This document shows positions 7,974-16,000 of a stretch of 64,000 nt of DNA, piece by piece; the first letter of the stretch is position 1; each line of letters begins with the position of its first letter. The stretch comes from Agrococcus jejuensis (GTDB lineage Bacteria; Actinomycetota; Actinomycetes; Actinomycetales; Microbacteriaceae). A model generated the notes under the pieces. The model was not told the DNA's origin. It was given only the letters and a program-made list of their open reading frames with translations, and made no database searches. Position numbers and translations under genes: made by a program. The stretch spans positions 2,046,001-2,110,000 of the forward strand of contig NZ_LT629695.1 of the NCBI RefSeq assembly GCF_900099705.1, read 5' to 3'.

Positions 7974-8588
7974 TCACGACCCCACCAACCCCACGATCTC
8001 GCTCGCCACGTCGTCCACGTCCGAGTAGCCGTCGAAGGTGCGGTCCGGCTCCGCCGAGCGGTCGGCGGCCGAGACGAGGGCCTTCACGCGGATGACGTGC
8101 GTGGTCGCCGGGGTCGCTCGCAGGGCGTGGCTGACGGCGGCGAGCCAGGTCTCGGCCGCTGCCTTCAACGACACGTACGACGCATTGCCCGCCGTCGGGC
8201 GATCCAGGCCCGTCGTCGAGATGATCACGACGCGACCGGCGGAAGACGCTCCCAGCGCAGCCTCGAACGCCCGCGTCGTGTTGCGCAGCGTGCCGACGAC
8301 GCGCTGCTCGAGCCAGGCCCAGTCCTCGTCCGACTGGCCGGCCAGGCCGCCGCCGCCGCGCCATCCGCCCACGAGGTGCACGAGCGCATCCACCGGTCCG
8401 ACCGACGCAGCAAGCGACGAGACCGCGGAGAACGACGTCAGATCGCACACCACCCGCTCGTCGGCATCCACCGGCTCCAGCCGCTCGGCCGACGAGCCGA
8501 CGGCGATCACGTGATGGCCCGCCGCACGTGCCGCGCTCGCGGTGGCGCGGCCGAGGGCGCTGGACGCTCCGGCGATGAGGATCCGCAT
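7974..8588 (-). CDS. Short-chain dehydrogenase/reductase family protein
   Basis: A 204-residue Rossmann-fold protein. The cofactor loop GASSALGRATA is at residues 7-17; a VHLVGGW segment takes the place of the NAG motif. The catalytic Ser region is VIISTTGL and the active-site Tyr-Lys pair is in SYVSLKAA. It is shorter than classical SDRs (about 250), ending soon after the substrate loop. Start ATG 8586-8588 carries a CAGACT hexamer 6 nt upstream, while the longer frame to 8669 adds a poor N-terminus. Substrate unknown. Confidence 0.85.
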   Translation of the reverse strand: MRILIAGASSALGRATASAARAAGHHVIAVGSSAERLEPVDADERVVCDLTSFSAVSSLAASVGPVDALVHLVGGWRGGGGLAGQSDEDWAWLEQRVVGTLRNTTRAFEAALGASSAGRVVIISTTGLDRPTAGNASYVSLKAAAETWLAAVSHALRATPATTHVIRVKALVSAADRSAEPDRTFDGYSDVDDVASEIVGLVGS

Positions 8589-8740
8589 CGCACCAGTCTG
8601 CCGAACCCGAGCGCCGAGGCCGAGCGCAGATCGCTTGACAACCCCCATCCGCCCCGCGAATCTCGACATGAAGACCGGTGTCGCAGGGTTGCGACATCCC
8701 TGCCACCCGTGCGCGATATGGGATTCCTAGCGTTGGAGCC

Positions 8741-9289
8741 ATGAGCACGCACAACCCCATCGCCCAGCCCCGCTGGGTCGCGCTCGCCGCGCTGACCCTC
8801 GTCGCGGTCGGCAGCCTCTCCGGCTGCGGACTCGCCTTCTCCGAGCCGGATGCATCCCCGGCGCCGCCGGCGAGCTCGCCGCAGACGCCGAGCACCGAGC
8901 CCGCCGACGACGACCCGGCGGAGAGCCCCGCGGAGAGCCCCGAGGAGTCCGACCCCACCGAGATCGGCGCGCCGAGCGCCGAGCGCGACGAGCTCATCGC
9001 CCGCGCGCAGCAGACCGTCCCCTGCTCGGCCGGCCTCGACGTCGCGAACGACGGCGCGATCATCCGCGTCGAGGGCGCATGCGACGAACTCACGGTCAGC
9101 GCCGACGCCGCCATCGTCATCGCCGACGACGTCACGACCCTCACGGTCAGCGGCTCCGGCAGCGTCGTCTACGCCCTCGAGCTCGCCGACCTGCGCATCT
9201 CGGGCGACGTCAACGAGGTGCGCTGGACGGGCGCGACCCCCGCCGTGACCGACGACGGCACGGCCAACACGATCGGACAGCAGCGATGA
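8741..9289 (+). CDS. DUF3060-like secreted lipoprotein
   Basis: A 182-residue lipoprotein: the hydrophobic signal segment ends in the lipobox LSGC, with C29 as the lipidated residue. An Asp/Pro/Glu-rich linker (about 35-75) follows, and then a repetitive beta region (CSAGLDVANDGAIIRVEG, LTVSGSGSVVYALEL) typical of DUF3060. The start at ATG 8741 is chosen because the signal peptide begins there; TAGCGT lies 7 nt upstream. It heads an operon with a DUF4190 protein and a two-component system, so it may be sensed or regulated by that system. Confidence 0.82.
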   Translation: MSTHNPIAQPRWVALAALTLVAVGSLSGCGLAFSEPDASPAPPASSPQTPSTEPADDDPAESPAESPEESDPTEIGAPSAERDELIARAQQTVPCSAGLDVANDGAIIRVEGACDELTVSADAAIVIADDVTTLTVSGSGSVVYALELADLRISGDVNEVRWTGATPAVTDDGTANTIGQQR

Positions 9290-9696
9290 GCGCCCCGGCT
9301 CCCACGCAGCAGTCCGCGCCGACGACGGTGCAGCCGACGATGGATGCGCACGCCCAGCCGAGCGCGGATGCGCACGCACCGCACCCCGCATCCGGCCCGC
9401 ACCAGCCCACCTGGCAGGGCCACCCGCAGCCCGGCTACGCCTACCCGGCGCCGCAGCCCGCCCGCCCCATGAGCGGCCTCGCGATCACGACGTTCGTGCT
9501 CGGCCTGCTGGGCCTCGCGATCCTGCCGATCGTGCTCGGTCACATCTCCATCGCGATGATCCGGCGCTCGGGCCAGGGCGGCATCGCGTTCGCGATCGTC
9601 GGCACCGTGCTCGGCTACCTCTACCTCGCCGGATACGTGCTGCTGCTCGCGATCGCGGGCCTCGGCATCCTCGCCGGCACCTCCGGATGGCTCTGA
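9286..9696 (+). CDS. DUF4190 domain membrane protein
   Basis: The 136-residue protein has a Pro/Gln/His-rich cytoplasmic leader (residues 1-60) and then two membrane spans, LAITTFVLGLLGLAILP and VLGYLYLAGYVLLLAIAG, the hairpin that defines DUF4190. The start ATG overlaps the stop of the lipoprotein gene (ATGA). Function unknown; such proteins are often envelope accessories. Confidence 0.82.
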   Translation: MSAPAPTQQSAPTTVQPTMDAHAQPSADAHAPHPASGPHQPTWQGHPQPGYAYPAPQPARPMSGLAITTFVLGLLGLAILPIVLGHISIAMIRRSGQGGIAFAIVGTVLGYLYLAGYVLLLAIAGLGILAGTSGWL

Positions 9697-9697
9697 C

Positions 9698-10417
9698 ATG
9701 ACCGACGCGACCCGCCCCTCGCTGCTGCTCGTCGACGACGACGATGCCATCACGGCCGGCCTCGGCGCGTTCCTCGCGCGCAGCGGCTACGAGGTGCGGG
9801 TCGCGGCGGATGGGCAGGCCGCCCTCGACGCGGTCGCCGAGCAGCGGCCCGACCTCATCGTCTGCGACATCGTCATGCCGCGGCTCGACGGACGGGAGGT
9901 CGTGCGGCGCATCCGCGCAGCTGACGACTGGGTGCCGATCATCCTGCTGACGCAGGTGGGGGAGTCGTACGAGCGGTCGGCGGCACTCGACGAGGGTGCC
10001 GACGACTACCTCGGCAAGCCGTTCGACCCGCAGGAGCTGCTGTCGCGCGTGCGCGCCGTGCTGCGCCGGTCGGTGCGCGGCGAGCGGCCCCTGTCGGCAG
10101 CCGTGCGGCTGCGCGCCGACGGCCTCGAGCTCGACCGCACCGCTCGCCGGGCCTGGCTCGACGGCACCGAGGTCGTGCTGACGCCGAAGGCGATGACGCT
10201 GCTCGACTTCCTCATGTCGCACCCCGACGAGGCCCACGCGCGCGAGCGGCTGCTCGCGACCCTCTGGGGCTTCGAGTCGCTCACGACGACGCGCGCCGTC
10301 GACCACCGCGTCGCCGAGGTGCGCCGCGTGCTCGGCGACGACGCCGCGCATCCGCGGTTCGTCGAGACCGTGCAGAGCACCGGGTACCGCTTCAAGGGGC
10401 CGGTGAGCGTCGCGTGA
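9698..10417 (+). CDS. OmpR/PhoB-family response regulator
   Basis: A 239-residue protein: receiver domain (about 7-120) with acidic cluster DDDD (13-16), D57 in CDIVMP as phospho-acceptor, T at LLTQVGES and the conserved Lys in GKPFDP. The C-terminal winged helix contains LTPKAMTLLDFLMSHP and AVDHRVAEVRRVLG, ending in VETVQSTGYRFK. It begins one base after the DUF4190 stop and is coupled to the kinase gene that follows. Confidence 0.94.
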   Translation: MTDATRPSLLLVDDDDAITAGLGAFLARSGYEVRVAADGQAALDAVAEQRPDLIVCDIVMPRLDGREVVRRIRAADDWVPIILLTQVGESYERSAALDEGADDYLGKPFDPQELLSRVRAVLRRSVRGERPLSAAVRLRADGLELDRTARRAWLDGTEVVLTPKAMTLLDFLMSHPDEAHARERLLATLWGFESLTTTRAVDHRVAEVRRVLGDDAAHPRFVETVQSTGYRFKGPVSVA

Positions 10418-11373
10418 CCCGCCGCATCCTGCTCGCGCTCGTGCCCCTGCTCGTCGGGGTGGTTGGGGCCGTGACGCTCGCGATCGCGGGCGTGCGCACG
10501 GAGGCGATCCTCACGGTGCCGCTCACGACCGCTGCGCTCGTGTTCGGTCTGCTGGTCTCGGTGCTGCTCGTGCTGCTCGTGGTGCGCGCGCGTCGTCGGG
10601 CGCTCGCTCGCGGTCGCATCGAGGATGCGCGGCAGCAGGGGATCGCGCAGGGCAGCGCCGCCGAGCGCGAGGCGCATCGCCGGTTCCTCGCTCGGCTCGA
10701 TCACGAGCTGAAGAACCCGGTGCAGGCGATCCGCGCGACCGTCGCGGCGGTGCCGGGCGCCGCATCCGACCCGCGGCTCACGACCGTCGACGCGCAGGCG
10801 TCGCGCCTCGCATCCCTCGTCGGCGACCTTCGTGGACTCTCCGACCTCGAGACCCGCCCGCTCGAGCTCGAGCCCGTCGACCTCGAGCAGCTGCTGCACG
10901 ACTGCGTCGCGTCGCTGGCGCAGCAGCATCCGGATGCGGCGTCGCAGGTGTCGGTGCAGGTCACGCGCGTGCCGTGGCCGGTGCCGACGATGCGGCTCGA
11001 CCTCGACCTCGTGGGCCTCGCGATCGACAACGTGCTCGCCAACGCGCGCAAGTTCGGCGGCGGCGGGCCGGTGGAGGTGCGGCTGCGCGAGTCCGACGGG
11101 TGGGCGGTCGTCGAGGTCGCCGACTCGGGGCGCGGCGTGCCCGCCGACGAGGCTGCGCACGTGTTCGACGAGCTCGCCCGCGCCCGCAACGCCCGCGACG
11201 TGCCCGGCTCGGGCATCGGCCTGTCGCTCGTGCGCACCGTCGTGCAGCGGCACGGCGGCTCGGTCGCGCTGCGGTCGCGCGAGGGCGAGGGCACGGTCGT
11301 CGAGCTGCGTCTGCCGCCCGCTCCGCCCGCGGATGCGCCGGGTGTGGGGATGCCGTCGGCGGGTGTGCGCTGA
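10414..11373 (+). CDS. Sensor histidine kinase (HisKA/HATPase_c)
   Basis: The 319-residue kinase starts at GTG 10414, overlapping the regulator stop (GTGA). Two closely spaced membrane helices (about 5-27 and 33-57) leave almost no extracytoplasmic loop, so the stimulus may be membrane-borne or come from the lipoprotein/DUF4190 partners. H-box: FLARLDHELKNPVQAI. ATPase boxes: N-box IDNVLANARKF, G1 VADSGRGVP, F-box VFDELAR, G2 GSGIGLSLVRT. All kinase residues appear intact. Confidence 0.93.
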   Translation: MTRRILLALVPLLVGVVGAVTLAIAGVRTEAILTVPLTTAALVFGLLVSVLLVLLVVRARRRALARGRIEDARQQGIAQGSAAEREAHRRFLARLDHELKNPVQAIRATVAAVPGAASDPRLTTVDAQASRLASLVGDLRGLSDLETRPLELEPVDLEQLLHDCVASLAQQHPDAASQVSVQVTRVPWPVPTMRLDLDLVGLAIDNVLANARKFGGGGPVEVRLRESDGWAVVEVADSGRGVPADEAAHVFDELARARNARDVPGSGIGLSLVRTVVQRHGGSVALRSREGEGTVVELRLPPAPPADAPGVGMPSAGVR

Positions 11374-11390
11374 CCAGCCATCCGTTCCGG

Positions 11391-11490
11391 TGACTGGTCG
11401 CAGTTGCACCACACTGGTCGCAGTTTCGGTGCAATGGCGACCAGTCATGCGTGCATCTGCGACCAGTCGCGTGCAACTGCGACCAGTCCC
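11391..11490. repeat. ACTGGTCGC repeat cluster 1
   Basis: Between two convergent genes lie five copies of a short unit: ACTGGTCGC forward near 11393 and 11413, and its complement GCGACCAGT near 11437, 11459 and 11479, several followed by AGTTGCAC-like sequence. Forward and reverse units can pair as hairpins. Related clusters are at 38360-38479 and 39127-39265. It may serve as a bidirectional 3'-end structure. Confidence 0.75.
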
Positions 11491-11497
11491 GGAGGGG

Positions 11498-12280
11498 TCA
11501 GTCGGTCGAGGTGCTCGAGCCGTCGACGCCCGCACGAGACGCGGCAGCCTCGTCCTCGGCGCGCAGGCGCTCCCACTGCTCCTGCCGCAGCGCGCCGCGG
11601 TGCACGAGCACGGCGGAGAGACCCATGAGGATGAGCCACGCGATGATCGGGTAGACCGCGAGCCGCTCGATGCCGCCCACGCCGAGGCCCAGGTCGGCGC
11701 CGGGCGTCGACGGCAGCAGCACGAGGCCGACCATGCCGACGGCGCCGATCGCGACGAGCACGAGCGACAGGATGCCCACCCCGCGCCAGCGCCGCGCGAG
11801 CATCCCGAGCCCGGCGACGAGCATCCACACGAGCCCGCCGCCGATCGCGAGCATCGCGCCGACGCCGTGGATCGCGGCGCGCGTCGCGTCACCCCCGAGG
11901 TCCTCGGCGATCGATCCCGGGAAGGTGCCGACGAGCAGCATCCCCACGCCGTGCACGACGCCCAGCGCCGTCGCCGCCCACCGCCACGCGCGCGGCAGCA
12001 GCCACGCGAGCTGCCACACCGCGACGAGCACGATGAGCCCCTGCAGCACGAACGCCGCATCCATGAGCAGCCACTGCGGCGAGCACACGACGCGGTCCTC
12101 GAGCACGAGGCACTCGGGCACGCCGAGGTCGGAGATGTAGTTGTCGCCGAACGAGTACGGCGCCGACGTCCACGCCGCCGACACCACCTGCTCGGCGATG
12201 AGGTACTGCGCCGTCGCCACGAGCGCGACGCCGCCGCGGGCGAGGCGGCGGTCGGTGAGGTCGGGGGCGGATGCGGTCAC
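11498..12280 (-). CDS. DUF998 family membrane protein
   Basis: The 260-residue product has about six membrane spans. The DUF998 pattern is recognisable: a first loop containing YSFGDNYISDLG, a mid-protein GVVHGVGMLLVGTFPGS, and an IHGVGAMLAIGGGLVWML span. Start is taken at GTG 12278-12280, with CAGGCT 6 nt upstream; a longer frame to 12334 adds only Arg/Cys-rich residues. Function unknown. It converges on the histidine-kinase gene across a repeat cluster. Confidence 0.8.
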   Translation of the reverse strand: MTASAPDLTDRRLARGGVALVATAQYLIAEQVVSAAWTSAPYSFGDNYISDLGVPECLVLEDRVVCSPQWLLMDAAFVLQGLIVLVAVWQLAWLLPRAWRWAATALGVVHGVGMLLVGTFPGSIAEDLGGDATRAAIHGVGAMLAIGGGLVWMLVAGLGMLARRWRGVGILSLVLVAIGAVGMVGLVLLPSTPGADLGLGVGGIERLAVYPIIAWLILMGLSAVLVHRGALRQEQWERLRAEDEAAASRAGVDGSSTSTD

Positions 12281-12390
12281 CCGACAAGCCTGGCACGCGC
12301 AGCGGGTGCGGGATGCGGCGGGCAGGGAGCGCACCGCGATGGCGGTCGCCCAGGACGGGGTCGCGGACCAGCCTCCTCGCGGGGACCCTT

Positions 12391-12423
12391 CGAGGCTCGC
12401 TTCGCTCGCACCTCAGGGAGCGG
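12391..12423. repeat. Short intergenic GCGAGCGAAGCGAGCC element (inverted copy)
   Basis: On the minus strand this reads CCGCTCCCTGAGGTGCGAGC followed by GAAGCGAGCCTCG, matching the copies at 34334, 53228 and 56099. It lies between divergent genes. Confidence 0.6.
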
Positions 12424-12497
12424 CGGTGGGAGCGCACCCATCCACGCCCACGCCCCGGACACTGGCCGCGCACCGCGTCGAGGAGGAAGGTAGGGGC

Positions 12498-12992
12498 ATG
12501 CGCCCCGAGCCCATCCCGCCGAAGCCCGGCCAGGAGTCCGTCTGGGACTACCCGCGGCCGCCCCGACTCGAGGACGCCGGCGTGCACATCGTCGTGCGGC
12601 TCGCCGGCACGATCGTCGCGCAGACCGACGACGCGCTGCGCGTGCTGGAGACGAGCCATCCGCCGACCTACTACCTGCCGTCGGAGGCGTTCGCGCCCGG
12701 CGCGCTCGTGCCCGCCGCGGGCGCGAGCATGTGCGAGTGGAAGGGCCGAGCGCGCTACGCCGACGTGCGCGCCCTGGGCCACTCCGTCGCCCGCGCTGCC
12801 TGGACGTACCCGACGCCGAACGCCGGCTACGAGCGCATCCGCGACCACTGGGCGATCATGCCCGGCGCCCCGCTCGTCTGCACCGTCGACGGCGAGGAGG
12901 TCGTGCCGCAGGACGGCGGCTTCTACGGCGGCTGGATCACGTCGAAGGTCGCGGGCCCGTTCAAGGGCGGCCCGGGCTCCATGGGCTGGTAG
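12498..12992 (+). CDS. DUF427 domain protein
   Basis: A 164-residue protein with the DUF427 signature: VWDYPRPPRLED near the start, VLETSHPPTYYLP, SMCEWKGRARYADV, and a C-terminal GGFYGGWITSKVAGPFKGGP. These small beta-rich proteins are widespread in actinobacteria; their biochemical role is not established. The start ATG 12498 has a GGAGGAAGG upstream. A GC-rich hairpin after the stop separates it from the convergent surface-protein gene. Confidence 0.88.
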   Translation: MRPEPIPPKPGQESVWDYPRPPRLEDAGVHIVVRLAGTIVAQTDDALRVLETSHPPTYYLPSEAFAPGALVPAAGASMCEWKGRARYADVRALGHSVARAAWTYPTPNAGYERIRDHWAIMPGAPLVCTVDGEEVVPQDGGFYGGWITSKVAGPFKGGPGSMGW

Positions 12993-13033
12993 CCCAGCGC
13001 GACCGGCACGACCGAAGCCCCACCGCACGAAGA

Positions 13034-13061
13034 AGGGGCGCGAGCCGAAGCCCGCGCCCCT
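13034..13061. terminator. Bidirectional terminator-like hairpin
   Basis: AGGGGCGCG at 13034-13042 pairs with its complement at 13053-13061. It lies between convergent genes ending at 12992 and 13077. Confidence 0.6.
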
Positions 13062-13076
13062 CCACCCTCCCGTGGG

Positions 13077-16000
13077 TCAGCCCGTGCAGGCCGTCAGGTC
13101 GAACACGCTCTGGTCGAGCGCGTTCTGGTCGCCGAGGAGCACGATCTGGGGGTCGTCCAGACGGTCCACCTCGCCGAGCACGTCAGCCCACATGCACGTC
13201 GGTCGGGTCACGAACACCGGCACGCCCTGCGCGCCAGCGATCGCGGATCCGGCCAGCGCATCCGGGAATCGGAGACCGGTGGCGACGTAGATGCGGTCGG
13301 CGCTGCCGGCGAACGAGTCCTGCGCCACGAGCACGCCCGTGTCGAATCGGTTCGCACCGGCGTAGCGCTCGGCGATCGTGAAGCCAGCCGACTGGAACGC
13401 CGCCTCCTGGCTCGTCGCGACCGCGTTCGCGTCACCCGCGATGTACAGGTCCTCGACGCCCAGGTCCTGCAGGCTCGAGATGAGCCCCGGCGTCGGGGTG
13501 GCACCGTACGTCAGCAGCAGCGGCGCGTTCAGCGCACCTGCCGCGGCGCCGGCCGTCAGCGCGTCGGGGAAGTTGAGCCCCGTCGCGATGTAGGCCGAGT
13601 CGGCGCCGTTGAACGCGTACTCCGCGATGAGGATCGACGTCTCGAAGCGGTTCGCGCCGCCGAGTCGCACGATGTCGCCCGCGTACGGGTCGACCTGCGA
13701 TGCGACGTTGGCGCTCACCGAGTTCTCGTCGCCGAGGATCACCACGATGTCCGGGTCGAGGCGGTCGAGCTCCTGGATGACGGACGGCTCCAGGTACTCC
13801 TGACGGGTCAGGAGCAGCGGGGCGTCCTGCTGCGCGGCAGCGGGGGCTGCCGACAGCGCATCCGGGAACTTCAGGCCGTTGGCGAGGTAGACCACGTCGG
13901 CGCCGAACGGGAAGGCGTCGCGCGAGATCTCCACGGCCGTCTGGAACCGGTCGGGGCCGGCGAGACGGATGACGGGGTCGCCAGCGGCCCGCACCGAGAA
14001 GGTGTCGGATGCGCTGCGCGGGCCCTGCACGCCCGTCGCGGTCAGCGTCTGCGGCGCCGTCACGGTGGGCGGCACCTGGAACGCGCCGGTCACGAGCGCG
14101 CCGTCGGGGGCGACGGAGACGGGCACCGTGCCGAGCACGACGCTGTCCTCGTCGGTCACCGACACCGCGACCGTGCCCTGCGTCGGGTCCCAGCCCTCGC
14201 CATCCAGCGCGACGAGCTGGCCGGGCTCGACGGCGCTCGGCGACACGATGAGCGTCGCCGGGCCGGCGGGCACCTGCACGACCGTGACCGTGGCGGTCTC
14301 GGTCTTGCCGTCCTGCACCGCGGTGAAGGTCAGCGGGCCCAGCGGCACCTCGCCCAGGACGTAGAAGCCCTGCGAGAACGCGGAGTCCGCCGACGTCGCC
14401 GTGAACGAGCCCACGACGGCGCCGCCCGTGGCGGTGGCGATGATGCTCACGGTGCCGTCGGACCAGCCGGTGCCCGAGACGGTCACGACCTGGCCGCGCT
14501 GCACGACCGGGGGCGTCGCGGCGAGCGTCTCCTCGAGGTCGATCTCGAGCTCGGTCTCACCCTCGTCGTCGCACGGTGCGGAGGCGGAGGTGACGGCCGT
14601 GATGGTGACGGAGTCCACGTCGATGCCCGTGGGCACCGTCCAGATCTGCGTCCACTCGCCGTCGATCACCGGCACGAGCGCGTACGTCGCGACGACGGTC
14701 GAGCCCGAGGCGATCGTGATGTCCACGGGGCCGCAGAGGAAGCCGGTGCCCGTGATCGTGACCGGGTCGCCCGGGTCGACGGGGTCGGGATCGGCGGTGA
14801 CGACCGCGTCCTCCAGCACCTCGAGGGGCGTGGTGGCCTCGTCGGTGCCGTCGTCGGCGGTGACCGTGAGGTCGGCCGGGCCGGTGCCGTCGGGGATCGT
14901 GAACGTGCCGGTGATGACGCCGTCGACGGGCGTCAGCACGAGCGGCGGCTCGCCCTCGATGATCGTCACCGTCACGTCGTCGTCGCCCCAGCCGGAGCCG
15001 CCGATCGTCACGGTGTCCTCGTCGTGCACGCGGCCGGGCGTCGCCGTGACCGTGGGCGCGAGCGTGACCTCGAGCTCGGTCGTGGCCGTGTCGACGCCCT
15101 GCGTGGCCGTGGCCGTGAGGGTGCCGGCGGGGGTGCCGTCGGGCACGAGGAACTCGTCGGCGATCACGCCGTCGGCGGGCGTGATGACGAGCGGCTCGCC
15201 CACAGGCTCGTCGAGCTCGTTCGTGAAGATCACCGTGACGTCGCCGGGGCCCCAGCCGGAGCCTCCGACCTGCACGGTGTCGAGCGGACGCGCGATGCCG
15301 GGCGTGACCGTGACCGACGGCTCGGGCACGACGGTGAGCGACGTCGCCGCATCCTCGTCGCCCTGCACGGCGGTGACGATGACCGAGCCCGTCGCGGTCC
15401 CCGCGGGGATCGCGAACTGGTCGGCGATCGTGCCGTCGTCGGCGATGTCCGCCTCGGCGATCGTGACGGTGCCGATGGGCGCGCCGCCCTGCGTGAAGGT
15501 GACGACGACGTCGCCGCCTGCGGGCAGCCAGCCGCCGCCCGTGACGTCGACGGTCGCGCCGACGCGCACGCTCGGCGGGTCGACCGCCACGGTGGCGGCG
15601 CCGAAGATCTCCACGGCGTCGGTCAGCGTGTCGTCGCCCTGCACCGCGGTGGCGTCGAGCGTGCCGAGCGGCGCATCGGTCGGCACCGTGAAGGTGCCGT
15701 CGAGCGAGCCGCCCGTGCCCGGCGGGATCGTGACGGGCGAGCCGACCGGCGTGCCGTCGTGCGAGAACGTCACGGTGACGTCGGTGCCCTCGGTCCAGCC
15801 GGCGCCCGTGATGTCGAGCACGTCGCCGAGGCGAGCCTCGGCCTGCGCGACGTCGAACTCCTCGGGGAGGTCGATGTCGACCGGGGTCTCCTCGTCCTCC
15901 TCGCACTCGCCCGAGCCGTAGGCGCGGATCGTGACCTGCGTCACGTCGATGTCCTCGGGCACCTCCCACACGACCGACCAGGATCCGTCGGTCTCGGAGA

